A DNA stretch of 64,000 bases from Glomus cerebriforme (Eukaryota > Glomeromycota > Glomeromycetes > Glomerales > Glomeraceae), in contig QKYT01000102.1 in assembly GCA_003550305.1 (NCBI GenBank), positions 188,051 through 252,050 on the forward strand, read 5' to 3'. Under the pieces are notes generated by a model. It searched no databases and was not told where the DNA came from. It saw only the letters and a program-made list of their open reading frames with translations. Below are positions 1 through 9,469 of this stretch, piece after piece. Each line of letters begins with the position of its first letter. Positions within the stretch are counted from its first letter, which is position 1. The translations under genes were made by a program, and so were the position numbers.

Positions 1-1085
1 ATAAATTAGCCACAATAATTAATAAAAAATTACATATAGTGTATACTCTACCCTTAACTAAAAAATATCTTATATTTCAAAAATCAGAAAGATTAGATTA
101 ATAGTTGTTGAGAAATCTGCCTTTGAATATCATTAAAATTCAGTAAAAATGATGGTTTACATATGAAATTTGCAAAAATTTATTATTTTTAAGTAATAAT
201 TTCTTAATAATTGCTGATTCAATCCTTTTGATATTTGAGACATAAGCTATTCTTTAGTTAAAGAATCAATTTTTAACATTTATTTTACTATAATTGTACT
301 GGTTAAAAAGTCAAAAAATTTTCATTTTAAAAATTAAATATTTCTGCAGTATTTTACTATCAATTAAGTGAAAAATTACTTCTAAATAGTTTTTTACATC
401 TCAAATTTAAAATAAATGTAAAATTTTATTAAAATCCATTTTTTTTTTAATTTTTAGGGTGGTCGGATACTTTTGACCAGGAAGTGTACATATTACTGTT
501 AATAATGATTAACAAAAAACTTTTTTACTGAATAATATATTTGCAAATATAGTTCAAGTATCTGATTTACAACAATTAGCTAATATATCTACAAATATGA
601 CTTAAGTATCTGTTTTACAATTACTAGTTAATAATCAGATTTTATTACTAGTTAATATATTATTATTTGTTATAACTGATTCATTAACTGCAATAATAAC
701 TTAATAACCTAATAATATAATTACATTATTTTTACTTTTATACAAATAATAACTACTGTATTTTTATTAAACAATTTAGCAGCTTTTATAGCTCTAAGTA
801 AATGATGTAAGTTTACTTTATATTTTATTACTTTTTTTTATATACAGTATATATATAAGATGATTACTTCTACTAATATATTCTTTTATTGTTTAAAAAA
901 TCTTCTAGTTAATCTTTTATTAATGAATATAAAATACTTTTTTATATGAATTTAAAAACTAACACTACAATTAATTCTTGTATTAGCCCAAAATTATAAA
1001 GGCTAAAGTTAATTTGCATTAAATTTGTAAATAATCATATATTGTGAATATTACTTAAAAATTATATTTCAAATATTATTTTTAT
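1..1085. other. AT-rich intergenic region
   Basis: No gene is seen. The stretch is extremely AT-rich with no sustained open frame. The segment near 457-490, with the words GGTCGGATACTTTTGACCA, is GC-richer than its surroundings and resembles the end of a Tc1/mariner-type element. No matching inverted partner was found in this window. Confidence 0.5.
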
Positions 1086-1272
1086 GGGTCTAGATCATTT
1101 CACTGATAGATATTTCATTAACAATCATTTTATCAACAATATGCAGTATAATATATAATTATATTGGCTAGAGTTTTATTATAATATGGGCTGAGTGTTT
1201 AACTGTTACACTTAGTGTTGTCAGTGAAATGATTGTTGGTGAAATGTCTGTTGGTAAAATGAATGTGATCCT
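1086..1272. mobile_element. MITE-like inverted-repeat element
   Basis: The left side (about 1090-1140) and the reverse complement of the right side (about 1212-1270) share the series GATCA...CATTTCAC...CAACAATCATTT, so the roughly 190-bp unit folds on itself. Short words of the type CATTTCACCAACAAT recur within each arm. It has no coding capacity. This fits a small non-autonomous DNA transposon, but target duplications are unclear in the AT-rich flanks and no family is recognised. Confidence 0.4.
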
Positions 1273-1374
1273 ATTTTTTAATGGTTAAACATTATGTCAA
1301 ACTTAATGTTAATCATACAGAGTATTATAATAATAAAATTACTAGTGATAAATGAAATGATTGGTAATATTATA

Positions 1375-1580
1375 GGCTAATTTGAATTTGTCAAATCAAA
1401 TCAAATTTGAATCAAAGTTAAATCAAATATCAAATATTTGTTAAATTAACCAATTAATTTACTAAAAAATTTTTAATTCAAATCAAATTAAATTCAAATT
1501 AAATAAAAAAAAAGCTAATTTGAATTTGCAAATTCAAATCAAATTTAAATTGAATGTCAAATGTCAAATCAAATTGCGTA
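1375..1580. repeat. Degenerate AAATCAAAT-type repeat tract
   Basis: Reiterated words built from CAAAT, AAATCAAAT and AATTTGAATTTG run through this stretch and include complementary copies, so local hairpins can form. It is a low-complexity minisatellite-like tract, bounded by ordinary AT-rich sequence. No gene is seen between here and the retroposon at 1911. Confidence 0.45.
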
Positions 1581-1891
1581 TCTCTAGTGACATACTATTT
1601 TTGTGGATTTGCATGAATTGAATCAAAAAACAGTTGATATAAATATTATACTTGAAGATGGAATAACATTTGCAAAAGAAATAAATACTGTATTAGAATT
1701 TTTATAATAAAAATGATAATATAATAAATATAGTTTAATGTTGCTAAAGTACTAGTTATAAATGTAATAATAAATGCAATTACTAGGTAAAATCATAAAA
1801 CTAGTATTATTTTAAATCAAGTATGATACAATTATAAAATATTTTAATTAGTTTTTTAAATAATATTTGTGATATATTTTTTAAAATAAAA

Positions 1892-1910
1892 TCAATATGT
1901 AAAATATATT
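1892..1910. repeat. Left target-site duplication of retroposon copy 1
   Basis: TCAATATGTAAAATATATT occurs here and again, exactly, at 2939-2957, immediately flanking the poly(T)-started segment 1911-2938. A 19-bp perfect direct repeat next to a poly(A)/poly(T) end is the mark of target-primed reverse transcription. Confidence 0.75.
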
Positions 1911-2938
1911 TTTTTTTGAAAACGCACTGAATCATGAACTTTATTCTGTAAATCAGTGGACAATGCCCGGTATACAATAACAAATAAAATTAAATAGCTC
2001 AGAGAAAGACCTCTAACTAAATGGAAAATCCCAATGCGTTGCACTTACGTAGCATGAGTTCTCAGAGTGAGGACTGAAAGCAAGGCCTCCTTAGATATTA
2101 GTATGCTCTGATTCTCCCTCACACCCCAGTACTAGCACCAAATAAAGTAATTCTTTCAATCAGTCCTCCCAAATCTCCCCACAAACACTATGGGTCTTCT
2201 AATTAGTACGATTTGTTATAATAGTACCACCTATCGTAAGAGAATTTATAGAAGCCGGCTACTAGTACCAACCTCTAAAAAGAAAGAAAAACTAATCTAC
2301 TACTAAAACTAAAAGATACAAGAAAGAAATTAAACCTACTTTAACCTCTCAACTTCTCTAACACAACCAGTAGTTGTCACCCTAACGGATATTACAAACG
2401 AATCGAGTCGACTGCTTATATTGATACGTCCGAAGGCCATCACACCCTACTTAGTCTACCTACATGACATAAGAGTCGCCGCGCCATAGTAGGTGTAATT
2501 CCTGAAATAAGCCAATTCCTCATAGCCTAGAGACGTCCTTAACTTTGCTCCAGAGAATCGAGACGACTACTTACCCAAAACTTTTATGGACCACCTTCTC
2601 TAACCCTATCGAAGAATCTTTATTCTTGATTTACCTATTGCAGAAAAAATAACATCTTGCTCCCAGCACTCTCAAACTAATTCTACCTAATTAACATATC
2701 CAACTGTGTCACCCAACATTTTCTGCACCATTTTATACTTTTTATTAATTTTTCTATTCAACTACAATGACATCACCTTAAGGGGCAAAAATAGGGATCA
2801 CTACTGTGAAACAAAAATCAGGGAATGTATTACAATAAGAGAACCAATTATCAACAGATGATCGACTGCAACTTTTCTTTCCAAAACTTCTTCAGAGAAA
2901 TGGGCATAGGGATCAGCAGGGAGAGTTACTCCCAATTC
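1911..2938 (-). mobile_element. Poly(A)-tailed non-LTR retroposon, copy 1
   Basis: Read on the minus strand, this roughly 1.03-kb unit ends with a polyadenylation signal (AATAAA in the string CAGAATAAAGTTCATGAT), about 20 nt of sequence, then an A run (the T run at 1911-1917). It is flanked by a perfect 19-bp duplication (1892-1910 and 2939-2957). A diverged copy in the opposite orientation occupies 16188-17198. No open frame survives. It could be a LINE 3' end, a SINE-like element or a retroposed transcript; the family is not recognised. Its 5' end differs from copy 2 and may be truncated. The exact duplication and fewer C-to-T differences suggest that it is the younger copy. Confidence 0.7.
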
Positions 2939-2957
2939 TCAATATGTAAAATATATT
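2939..2957. repeat. Right target-site duplication of retroposon copy 1
   Basis: Exact second copy of the 19-bp repeat at 1892-1910, starting directly after the 5' end of the minus-strand retroposon. Confidence 0.75.
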
Positions 2958-2976
2958 ATAGAATAATTAATAATAA

Positions 2977-2991
2977 TTATTATTAATATTA
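2977..2991. repeat. Left target-site duplication of retroposon copy 2
   Basis: TTATTATTAATATTA here recurs exactly at 17200-17214, directly after the poly(A) of retroposon copy 2. The pair brackets the interrupted element and everything inserted into it. The words are AT-rich and partly repetitive, so a chance match is possible, but both sit exactly at the boundaries expected. Confidence 0.55.
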
Positions 2992-3278
2992 GGCCTAGCA
3001 CGAAGTTCCTTTAGAAGTTAAGCAGCTTTTTGCAGAGTTGACGCATGGGTTTGGTTCAGCAGGGAAAGGCTTTTCTGACGTATAAATTTGGTGAAAATTT
3101 TCTTAAAATAATTTTAAATTTTGTTTTTGGTGGTAAAAAAATGAAAGGACATCAAGAATTTCAGGCTCGTGAAGACAAATACCAAACTGGCTTTAGGTTT
3201 TCTGTATATCACTATATCAAGTCTGCTAACCTTGGCTGCAGATTTAAAAGAACTACTGTGGAGTGGTTTCTCTGATGG
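2992..3278 (+). mobile_element. 5' part of retroposon copy 2, split by the Gypsy insertion
   Basis: This GC-richer segment runs from the end of the 15-bp duplication to the first base of the 5' LTR. By position it is the 5' part of the retroposon whose 3' part resumes at 16188. It contains an open stretch (about 3045-3275, 76 codons) that stops just before the LTR and may be a leftover of an element ORF; no domain is recognised. Copy 1 is not clearly similar over this part, so continuity rests mainly on the flanking duplications. Confidence 0.5.
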
Positions 3279-4207
3279 TGTAGCCAAAGTTATAGCATAG
3301 ATCACGAAAATATTACAGTTAATAATAATATTTATAGTATAATAATTAACATTTATATTTAAATAGTTTATTTATAGTTTAATTTATTTATTTATAGTTT
3401 AATTAGTTTGATTTATTTATCCGTAATTGTATTTTTTATTTAACAATTAGCCTTTTTTTTCTCATAAATTTGAAAACTATGACTAAAGAAGGAATCAATT
3501 GGGTTAAATATTCATTTTTATGATAAAGTATAAAAGAACCTTGTGTTTCTAGTGCATTTATGCAAAAAACTTGTTTATCTAAATAACTTGCCAGTATAGT
3601 TTAGTTTATTAACACGTGATTTAGCATGTGACTTAACACATAATTAGAACATTGTAGAACATTGTAGAACATTATAAAGAATTATAGGATTATAGGAAAA
3701 GAGTCATTGCAGATCATTTAATGGAGGAATACAATTACATCATAAAGGGATAATTTATTTATAATTTAGTAAAACATATAGAAATAAGAGAAAGAATGAA
3801 ATAAATGAAGTATTACAATTAGTTAATGAAATATAGTTTAGTAAAATGTAAAAAGTTATTTAAACCAAAGGATTTTCCTTTTGTAAATTTTTAGCATTTT
3901 AACTCAAGAAAAATAAAAATAAAAATATTAATATTGATTTATTAAAGGTTATTTTGAATATGCTCATTGTTCACTTGAGAATTGGTTAATATTAATATTA
4001 AATATTAAAAGAATAAAAATGAAATATGGGGAAATTATTTAAGTTTAATTATTTAATGAAGAAACATTTAATGTAAGGAAAATTATCACAGTTTGAAAGT
4101 TAAATTTAAAAATTATAAAGAAACAATAAAATTATTAAGATTTAAACCAAGCATATTTTAAATGGAAAATTAATTCTTATAAGGATAAGTGGCAGTTATC
4201 CGTTGCA
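3279..4207 (+). repeat. 5' LTR of Ty3/Gypsy retrotransposon
   Basis: A 929-bp LTR beginning TGTAGCC and ending TTGCA, the usual TG...CA form. It matches 15410-16187 along its length with substitutions and indels. It carries about 175 bp (roughly 3420-3594) missing from the 3' LTR, including a TATA-like TATAAAAG at 3529-3536 that probably is the element's promoter. The four bases before it (ATGG, 3275-3278) match the four after the 3' LTR, a probable short target duplication. LTR divergence means that the insertion is not recent. Confidence 0.85.
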
Positions 4208-5708
4208 ATATGATGTATGCTCCGAGAAAGAAAATAATTCTTGGTGGAATCATTCTGACTATCTTCATATAGTTGGGTACCTTTTGTAGTATTTCTTGAG
4301 AATCTGAACTTGGGAAATAAAAGGATTTCTTGGTAAAATCATGAGAATAAAAATAAATAAAGGATTGAGTAAGATTTATCAAAAGAAAATTATTATAAGA
4401 GAGATTTCTGTGTATTGTGATCAGAAAATAGACTAAGGTTTTAATAAAAAATTCTGAAAAAATAATAAAAAGAAATGAAATTTATTATAAGAAAGTTTTT
4501 CTGTGTATTATAATGAAGAAATGCTGTTAATCTTCAGCATGAATAAAAAGAATGAAAATAAATAAAGAAAAAGGTCTTAAAGTACCTATAAACTGACTGA
4601 AATAAAAGATTTTTTGGTGAAATCATAATTATAACAATAAAAGAAAAAGGGTTTAAAGTACCTGTAAACTGAATGAAATAAGGATTAAGTAGGATCTATC
4701 AAGAGATATTAAAATAATAATAAATAAACTAAGGTTGTATGAAAAATCCAAAAATTAAAAGAAATGATAGTAGTTTAATCACCAGCAGAAATGTTAATAA
4801 AACATTGTCTTTAGGCAAGAACCTCATATATGAAACTAATGTATGAGAAGTAATTGATTATCTTAATAGTGCATGGTTATTTGGGTTACTTAAATAAAAT
4901 AAAATAAAAAAAAAGGGTTTAAAGTACCTATAAACTAAATAAATGAGGGTTAAGTAAGGTTTATCAAAAGATATTTAGATTGTATGAAAGGTCCTAAGAA
5001 TAAAATGAAATGAAAATAAAGAAAGTAAACCGTATTAGGATTTCATGGTTAGAATAAGAAAATTATTAGCTGAAGAGCTTATAAACTATAAAAATTTGAC
5101 AAGCGATTAGTTCGTATTATAAAGTCATAAATGTAAAAAGTTATAAATAAATTTGGCAGAATTAGGAATGAAAAGTTATAAAAAGATATAAAAAGAGTTA
5201 TAAATAGAATTAGTGGAACTATGAGTAAAAATTGTAAACTTAGGAAAAAGAAATTAATAATTACAAAAAATGAGGAATATAATAAGAGAAATATCAGTAA
5301 AAAATTTGATAATAAAATGTAAAAGAAAATTAATGTAATAGAAGAAATTGTAAGAAAATTATAAAATAAATAAAGGAAATTACGAAGGAAAATAAAGAAA
5401 TTAAATGATATAAGAAGGAAATTAAAGAATTAATGACAGAATTAAAAGAAAGATGAAAAAGAAAATGAAGAACGAAAAGGTCGATGGAAGAAAAATAAGA
5501 AGAAAATGACGTAAAGTCACGTGAAAGAAAATCATGTGATTAAAAATAAAAATGTATAAATAGGGTTGTTGACTTGAGTACATAGGAAATATAAAATTTT
5601 CAAAATTAAAAAAAAAAAAGAAGAAATAAAAATTAAAATATAAAATTAAAGAATTTATGGATATAAGGGGAAGATAATAAAAGAATTGAAGAAATAAAAA
5701 TAGAAAAT
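4208..5708 (+). repeat. Gypsy 5' leader with repeated blocks
   Basis: This 1.5-kb untranslated leader is A/G-rich and lacks a credible ORF. Two words recur: one around TTTAAAGTACCTATAAACT (about 4575, 4651 and 4918) and one around GGATTAAGTAGGATCTATC or close variants (about 4361, 4682 and 4947). The spacing suggests two or three degenerate copies of an 80-250-bp block. They could act in packaging or translation, or simply be expansion; nothing in the sequence decides. Long minus-strand open frames here are compositional artefacts. Confidence 0.5.
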
Positions 5709-6458
5709 TTGGAGATTGAATTGATTGATGAAAAAAAAGTAAAAAATTATGAAAGAATAATAGAAGGAATAAAACAATATTTGTTAAATATTGGAAAAGA
5801 ATGGCAAAATAGTGATGAAGAAATAACAGAGGAACATAACAAAGAAAATAATGAAGGGGAATCAAATATGCAAGAAGAAGAATTGATAAATGAAAATAAA
5901 GAAGAAAGTGAAACGAAAATAGAACAAATAAAAACAAGTAAAAGAAAAAGAGAAAATGATCAAGAAATCATTAAAAACAAGAGACAGAAGAAAGAATCTA
6001 AAGGATTTAATAGAATATATGAAGAATTAAATAATAATGAAAATTGAGTGATAGAAATAAATGAAGATGAAGAAAATACCAATAATGGGATAGAAGAACT
6101 AGCACAAAGAATATTGAAAATAGAAAAAAGAACTATTAGGAATTGGTATAGGATTGGAAAAGATTTCAAAGAAGAAATAAATAGAATTAAGGAATAAGAA
6201 GGAAATAGAATGAGAAAAAAAGAAATGAAAAATAAAGTTAAGGAAATATTAGTGGATGAAATAATGGAAAAAGTAAGGAATGAAATAAGTAGAGAATCAA
6301 TAAAGCATAGGATTAGAAAAGCAGAAAGAATATATGAAATATTTAATAAAGTAGGAGAGGATAAAATGAATAAAATAGTAATAAGTATAGTGAAAGATTT
6401 TAGAAAATTAACTGTTGAAGAGAAAGATAAGATAATAGAAGAATTTAGCAAAAAGTAA
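5709..6458 (+). pseudogene. Gypsy ORF A, Lys/Glu-rich protein with NLS-like cluster (broken)
   Basis: One reading frame spans this interval, cut by TGA at 6045-6047 and TAA at 6195-6197. The first 112 codons are acidic and then basic, with a bipartite NLS-like cluster (SKRKR ... KNKRQKK, residues about 78-95). The downstream part is helical, Lys/Glu/Ile-rich and coiled-coil-like. No known retroelement domain is recognised. It lies ahead of all canonical genes, where most Gypsy elements have only leader. Both stops could be C-to-T changes of Arg/Gln codons. A nuclear or nucleic-acid role is only suggested by the basic cluster. Confidence 0.55.
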
Positions 6459-6556
6459 AAAGAAATAATGTTTAAAATTAAAATATAAAAAGAAACGAAA
6501 CTTGTATCATAAAAGAAATATAAGGTGTATTTATACTTTTAAGAGTTGTATAAATA

Positions 6557-6778
6557 ATGAAAATGGATAAACAAATTGAAGTTACTCAAAGATTTAATAA
6601 AGTATTAAAAGAAATAAGAAAATTAATAGATGAATTAAAGGATAAACCAAAGGAAAATAAGTTAACTATAAGAGTATCAATAATAGAATTGGAAGGAATT
6701 AGAGAAATAATGAAAGATAAAAGAGATAAAAAGTATTCAATATTAAGGAAAGAATGGTTAAAAACATTTAAAAATTAA
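6557..6778 (+). pseudogene. Gypsy small ORF, 73 codons, unknown
   Basis: A short intact frame starting at ATG 6557 encodes a basic, helical, Lys/Glu/Ile-rich polypeptide resembling ORF A in composition but in another frame. It may be a fragment of the same 5' coding block separated by decay, or chance openness in A-rich sequence. No motif is recognised. The following 376 bp (6779-7154) show no sustained frame. Confidence 0.3.
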
Positions 6779-7154
6779 GAATTAGTATGATAAAGAAGGA
6801 ATTTAGTGATTAAGATAAGAGAATAAATAGTTAAATTAAATTAGAAATAATTGAGAAATATTCAGATAAAAAGGAATAAAGGATAAATATTTGTCCGAAA
6901 AGACGTTAAACTAATTGTAAAAGGATGAATAAAGGAAATTATGTTATAAATAATAGAATATTATGAAATAATAAAATACAATAAAGATGTGAAAATGTAT
7001 GAAAATTGTCAAGAAATAAAAGGAATTATAAAAGTGAATAAAAGAAATGATAAATGAATAATCGTTATATAAACGAAAAATATAAATAAAAAGGAAAATA
7101 CAAAGTAGAATCATTTTGCGAATAAATGAATAAAGTAAGATAAATTGAATTAAA

Positions 7155-8405
7155 ATGTCTGATATATACAAAGATTTAGAAAGGAATAAGGCATTACATG
7201 AGAAAGAAAAGCATGAGGAAAATGGAAAAAGATATAAGTAGATCCTTCATGTTTAAAATGTTACAAAGTAAAAGAAAGGACAGAACTGGAGTGGTTCAAG
7301 AAATTTTGGAGAATCTTTCGGAAAGTAATACTAGAGGCAATAGATTATAATAGGAATACTATTGAAAAGTTAGCAGGGTATATAAGATTAACAAGGAAAA
7401 ATAGAGAAAAGAAATATATATTTGACTGAAAGAAAAGACAAGAAGAATTAGCGAGCGTTATGGAAAAAGGAGAAAAGTTATTAGATGTAATTGTGATATC
7501 GATAAGGTACAGAAATAAATCAGATTACAAGAAAATAGGGATTGTATTAGTAATAAAAATAATCTGTGAGCACTATATGTTTAATAAAAATGATAATTTA
7601 ATAATAAGGGAAAAAGAAACAGAAGAAAATTTATTAGGAAATAGAAAATTATTAAAATATGGGTATATTATAGAAGATGACGAAGTAGATAGGAGATTTG
7701 TGAAATTAGAAGAATGGCTTAGAGAAAAAGAAATAGCAATTATGGATATAGGACATGATACTATGAGCCATTTCAAAGAAATGTTACATATGGAAGAAAG
7801 TATAGCTAATGAAGAAAGTAGAGATACAGTTAGGAAATTTCAGAAAAGTTTAACGTATCGATGGTGGGATAGTAAATATCAATAATCATGGAAAAATATT
7901 GATTTGACAAATAAAATACAGAAATAATAAGAAAAATAGTTGAAGAAAAAAGTTTTGTAAGAGAATATGAAGATGTAGAAGAATTGGAAAGTTCAGAAGA
8001 GAAAGTGAATTGGGACAAGTAGAGAAATTAATTAAAGAATGGAAAGGAGAAGAAGATATAAGAACAATAGGAAAAATAAATTTAATGTTAGAAAAAGAAT
8101 ATGAATTAGAAGAAATAGAAAGGAACGAATTAATAAGAAATGTATTAATAGATAATGAAGTAGATATTCAAGAGTTAAAAAGGAAATTAGAGGATGGAAA
8201 GTTACCATTAAGAGTAAAAGGAAAAATGACTTTAAAAAACAAAGATGATGATGAAAGAGAAAAAGAGATAATCATTGCAGAAAAATGGAGAGAAAAAGGA
8301 CATATTAGTATTACCATTGCCAAAATAAAAAGATTATTAAGATTAGGATATGATGAATCCAGAGTAGAAAATGATATAGAATTGATAAATAGTGTAAGTA
8401 CGTAA
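7155..8405 (+). pseudogene. Gypsy ORF B, unknown protein with CLKC motif (frameshifted)
   Basis: A coding-like block moves through three frames: 7155-7238, then 7241-7885, about 7921-8000, and 8010-8405. Stops at 7235 (TAA), 7426 (TGA) and 7883 (TAA) interrupt it. An early CLKCYKVKERTELEWF segment (from about 7250) has a CxxC pair and Trp residues, possibly half of a zinc site. Later parts are charged, Leu/Ile/Glu-rich and helical. Continuity across frame changes suggests one ancestral ORF, perhaps continuous with the Cys-rich block that follows. No homologous family is recognised. Confidence 0.45.
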
Positions 8406-8443
8406 GATATAGAAATTTATTAGATGACGAACTTAAAATTAAA

Positions 8444-9469
8444 TTGAATGAATTAGATGATGAAACAGAAACTGAGAAAAGATTGAAAGGATTAGAGAGG
8501 ATAAATGAAAGTTTAGGAGTTAATATTACTGAGGAAGAATTAGTAAGATTAATAAAAATGGAATTTAAAAATGTTGATATCATAAATAAGGAATTTATAA
8601 AATTATTCCAAGAAAATAAGAATGAAAAAGAGGAAAATATAAAAGAAATATTAGATGAATATTTGAGAAAACAAATAGAAATAGGAGAATTGAGTAAAAA
8701 GGAAGAAAAAAAGAAAGAAAAATATTTGGGATGTCCAGGATACAGTTGTAGTGAATATGCATATTTCAGAACACCAAAATATTTTTAAGGAGAAATGACT
8801 CAAGAAAAGAAATGTGTAAAATGTGATTGGAAAATACCAAGAGTTGGTGGAAAAATAAGACAAGCAATGGAAGAACATTGTGAAAAATGCCATTTAGGAA
8901 AAAGAACATTTGAAGGATGTGAAATGTGTGAAAAACCATAAAAAGAATGTAAATGTTTATACAGAGAACATGGATAAGAATGTATAGAAATAGAATGTAT
9001 ATGGGTAATAAGAGATGAATATGAAGAATTCAGTAAAAGGGAAGAATCATTTAAAAAAGAAATAAGAGAAGGAGAATATTTTTGGAATGGAGAAAAATAT
9101 GAGAAAATAAAAGCAATTATAACTGAAGATATAGATGAATGGATAAGAGAAAACATGGAAAGCTTTGGAATGAAAGATAATGATAAAGAAGAAAATTTAG
9201 AATGTAAAATATGTGGAAATAAGGGATATAATGAAGAAAATTGTGTAAAAAAGAAAGGAAAAAGATTTCAAGATAGAAAAGAAATAGATTATTGGGAAGA
9301 AAATATTGAGGACGAAAAGGATGATACAGATAATTCAGAGAAAATTGGAGAAATTCTAAGTCCAGGAGAACATGAAGAATGGAATGAAAATATTGAAAAT
9401 ATAAATGAAAATGAAATTGAAGATGAATTACAAAATATTATAAATACAGGATGTTTTGGCCTATCTTAA
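8444..9469 (+). pseudogene. Gypsy ORF C, Cys-rich zinc-ribbon-like region in frame with Gag
   Basis: One frame, the same one as Gag, broken by TAA at 8786, 8939, 8975 and 9467. After a charged helical N-terminal part it has clustered Cys pairs: CPGYSC (about 8738), CVKC (about 8814), HCEKCH (about 8878), CEMC (about 8921), CKCLY (about 8951), and CKICGNKGYNEENC near 9201. The spacing resembles one or more zinc ribbons, the last being knuckle-like. A highly acidic segment leads into Gag. Canonical Ty3/Gypsy elements have nothing comparable upstream of Gag. It may act as an extra nucleic-acid-binding part of the polyprotein; this is inference. Confidence 0.5.

Noticed and set aside
5422..6451. 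Long minus-strand open frames rich in Phe, Leu and Ile
   Set aside because: They mirror the purine-rich plus strand of the retroelement; no motif, and the plus strand has a better supported coding frame.
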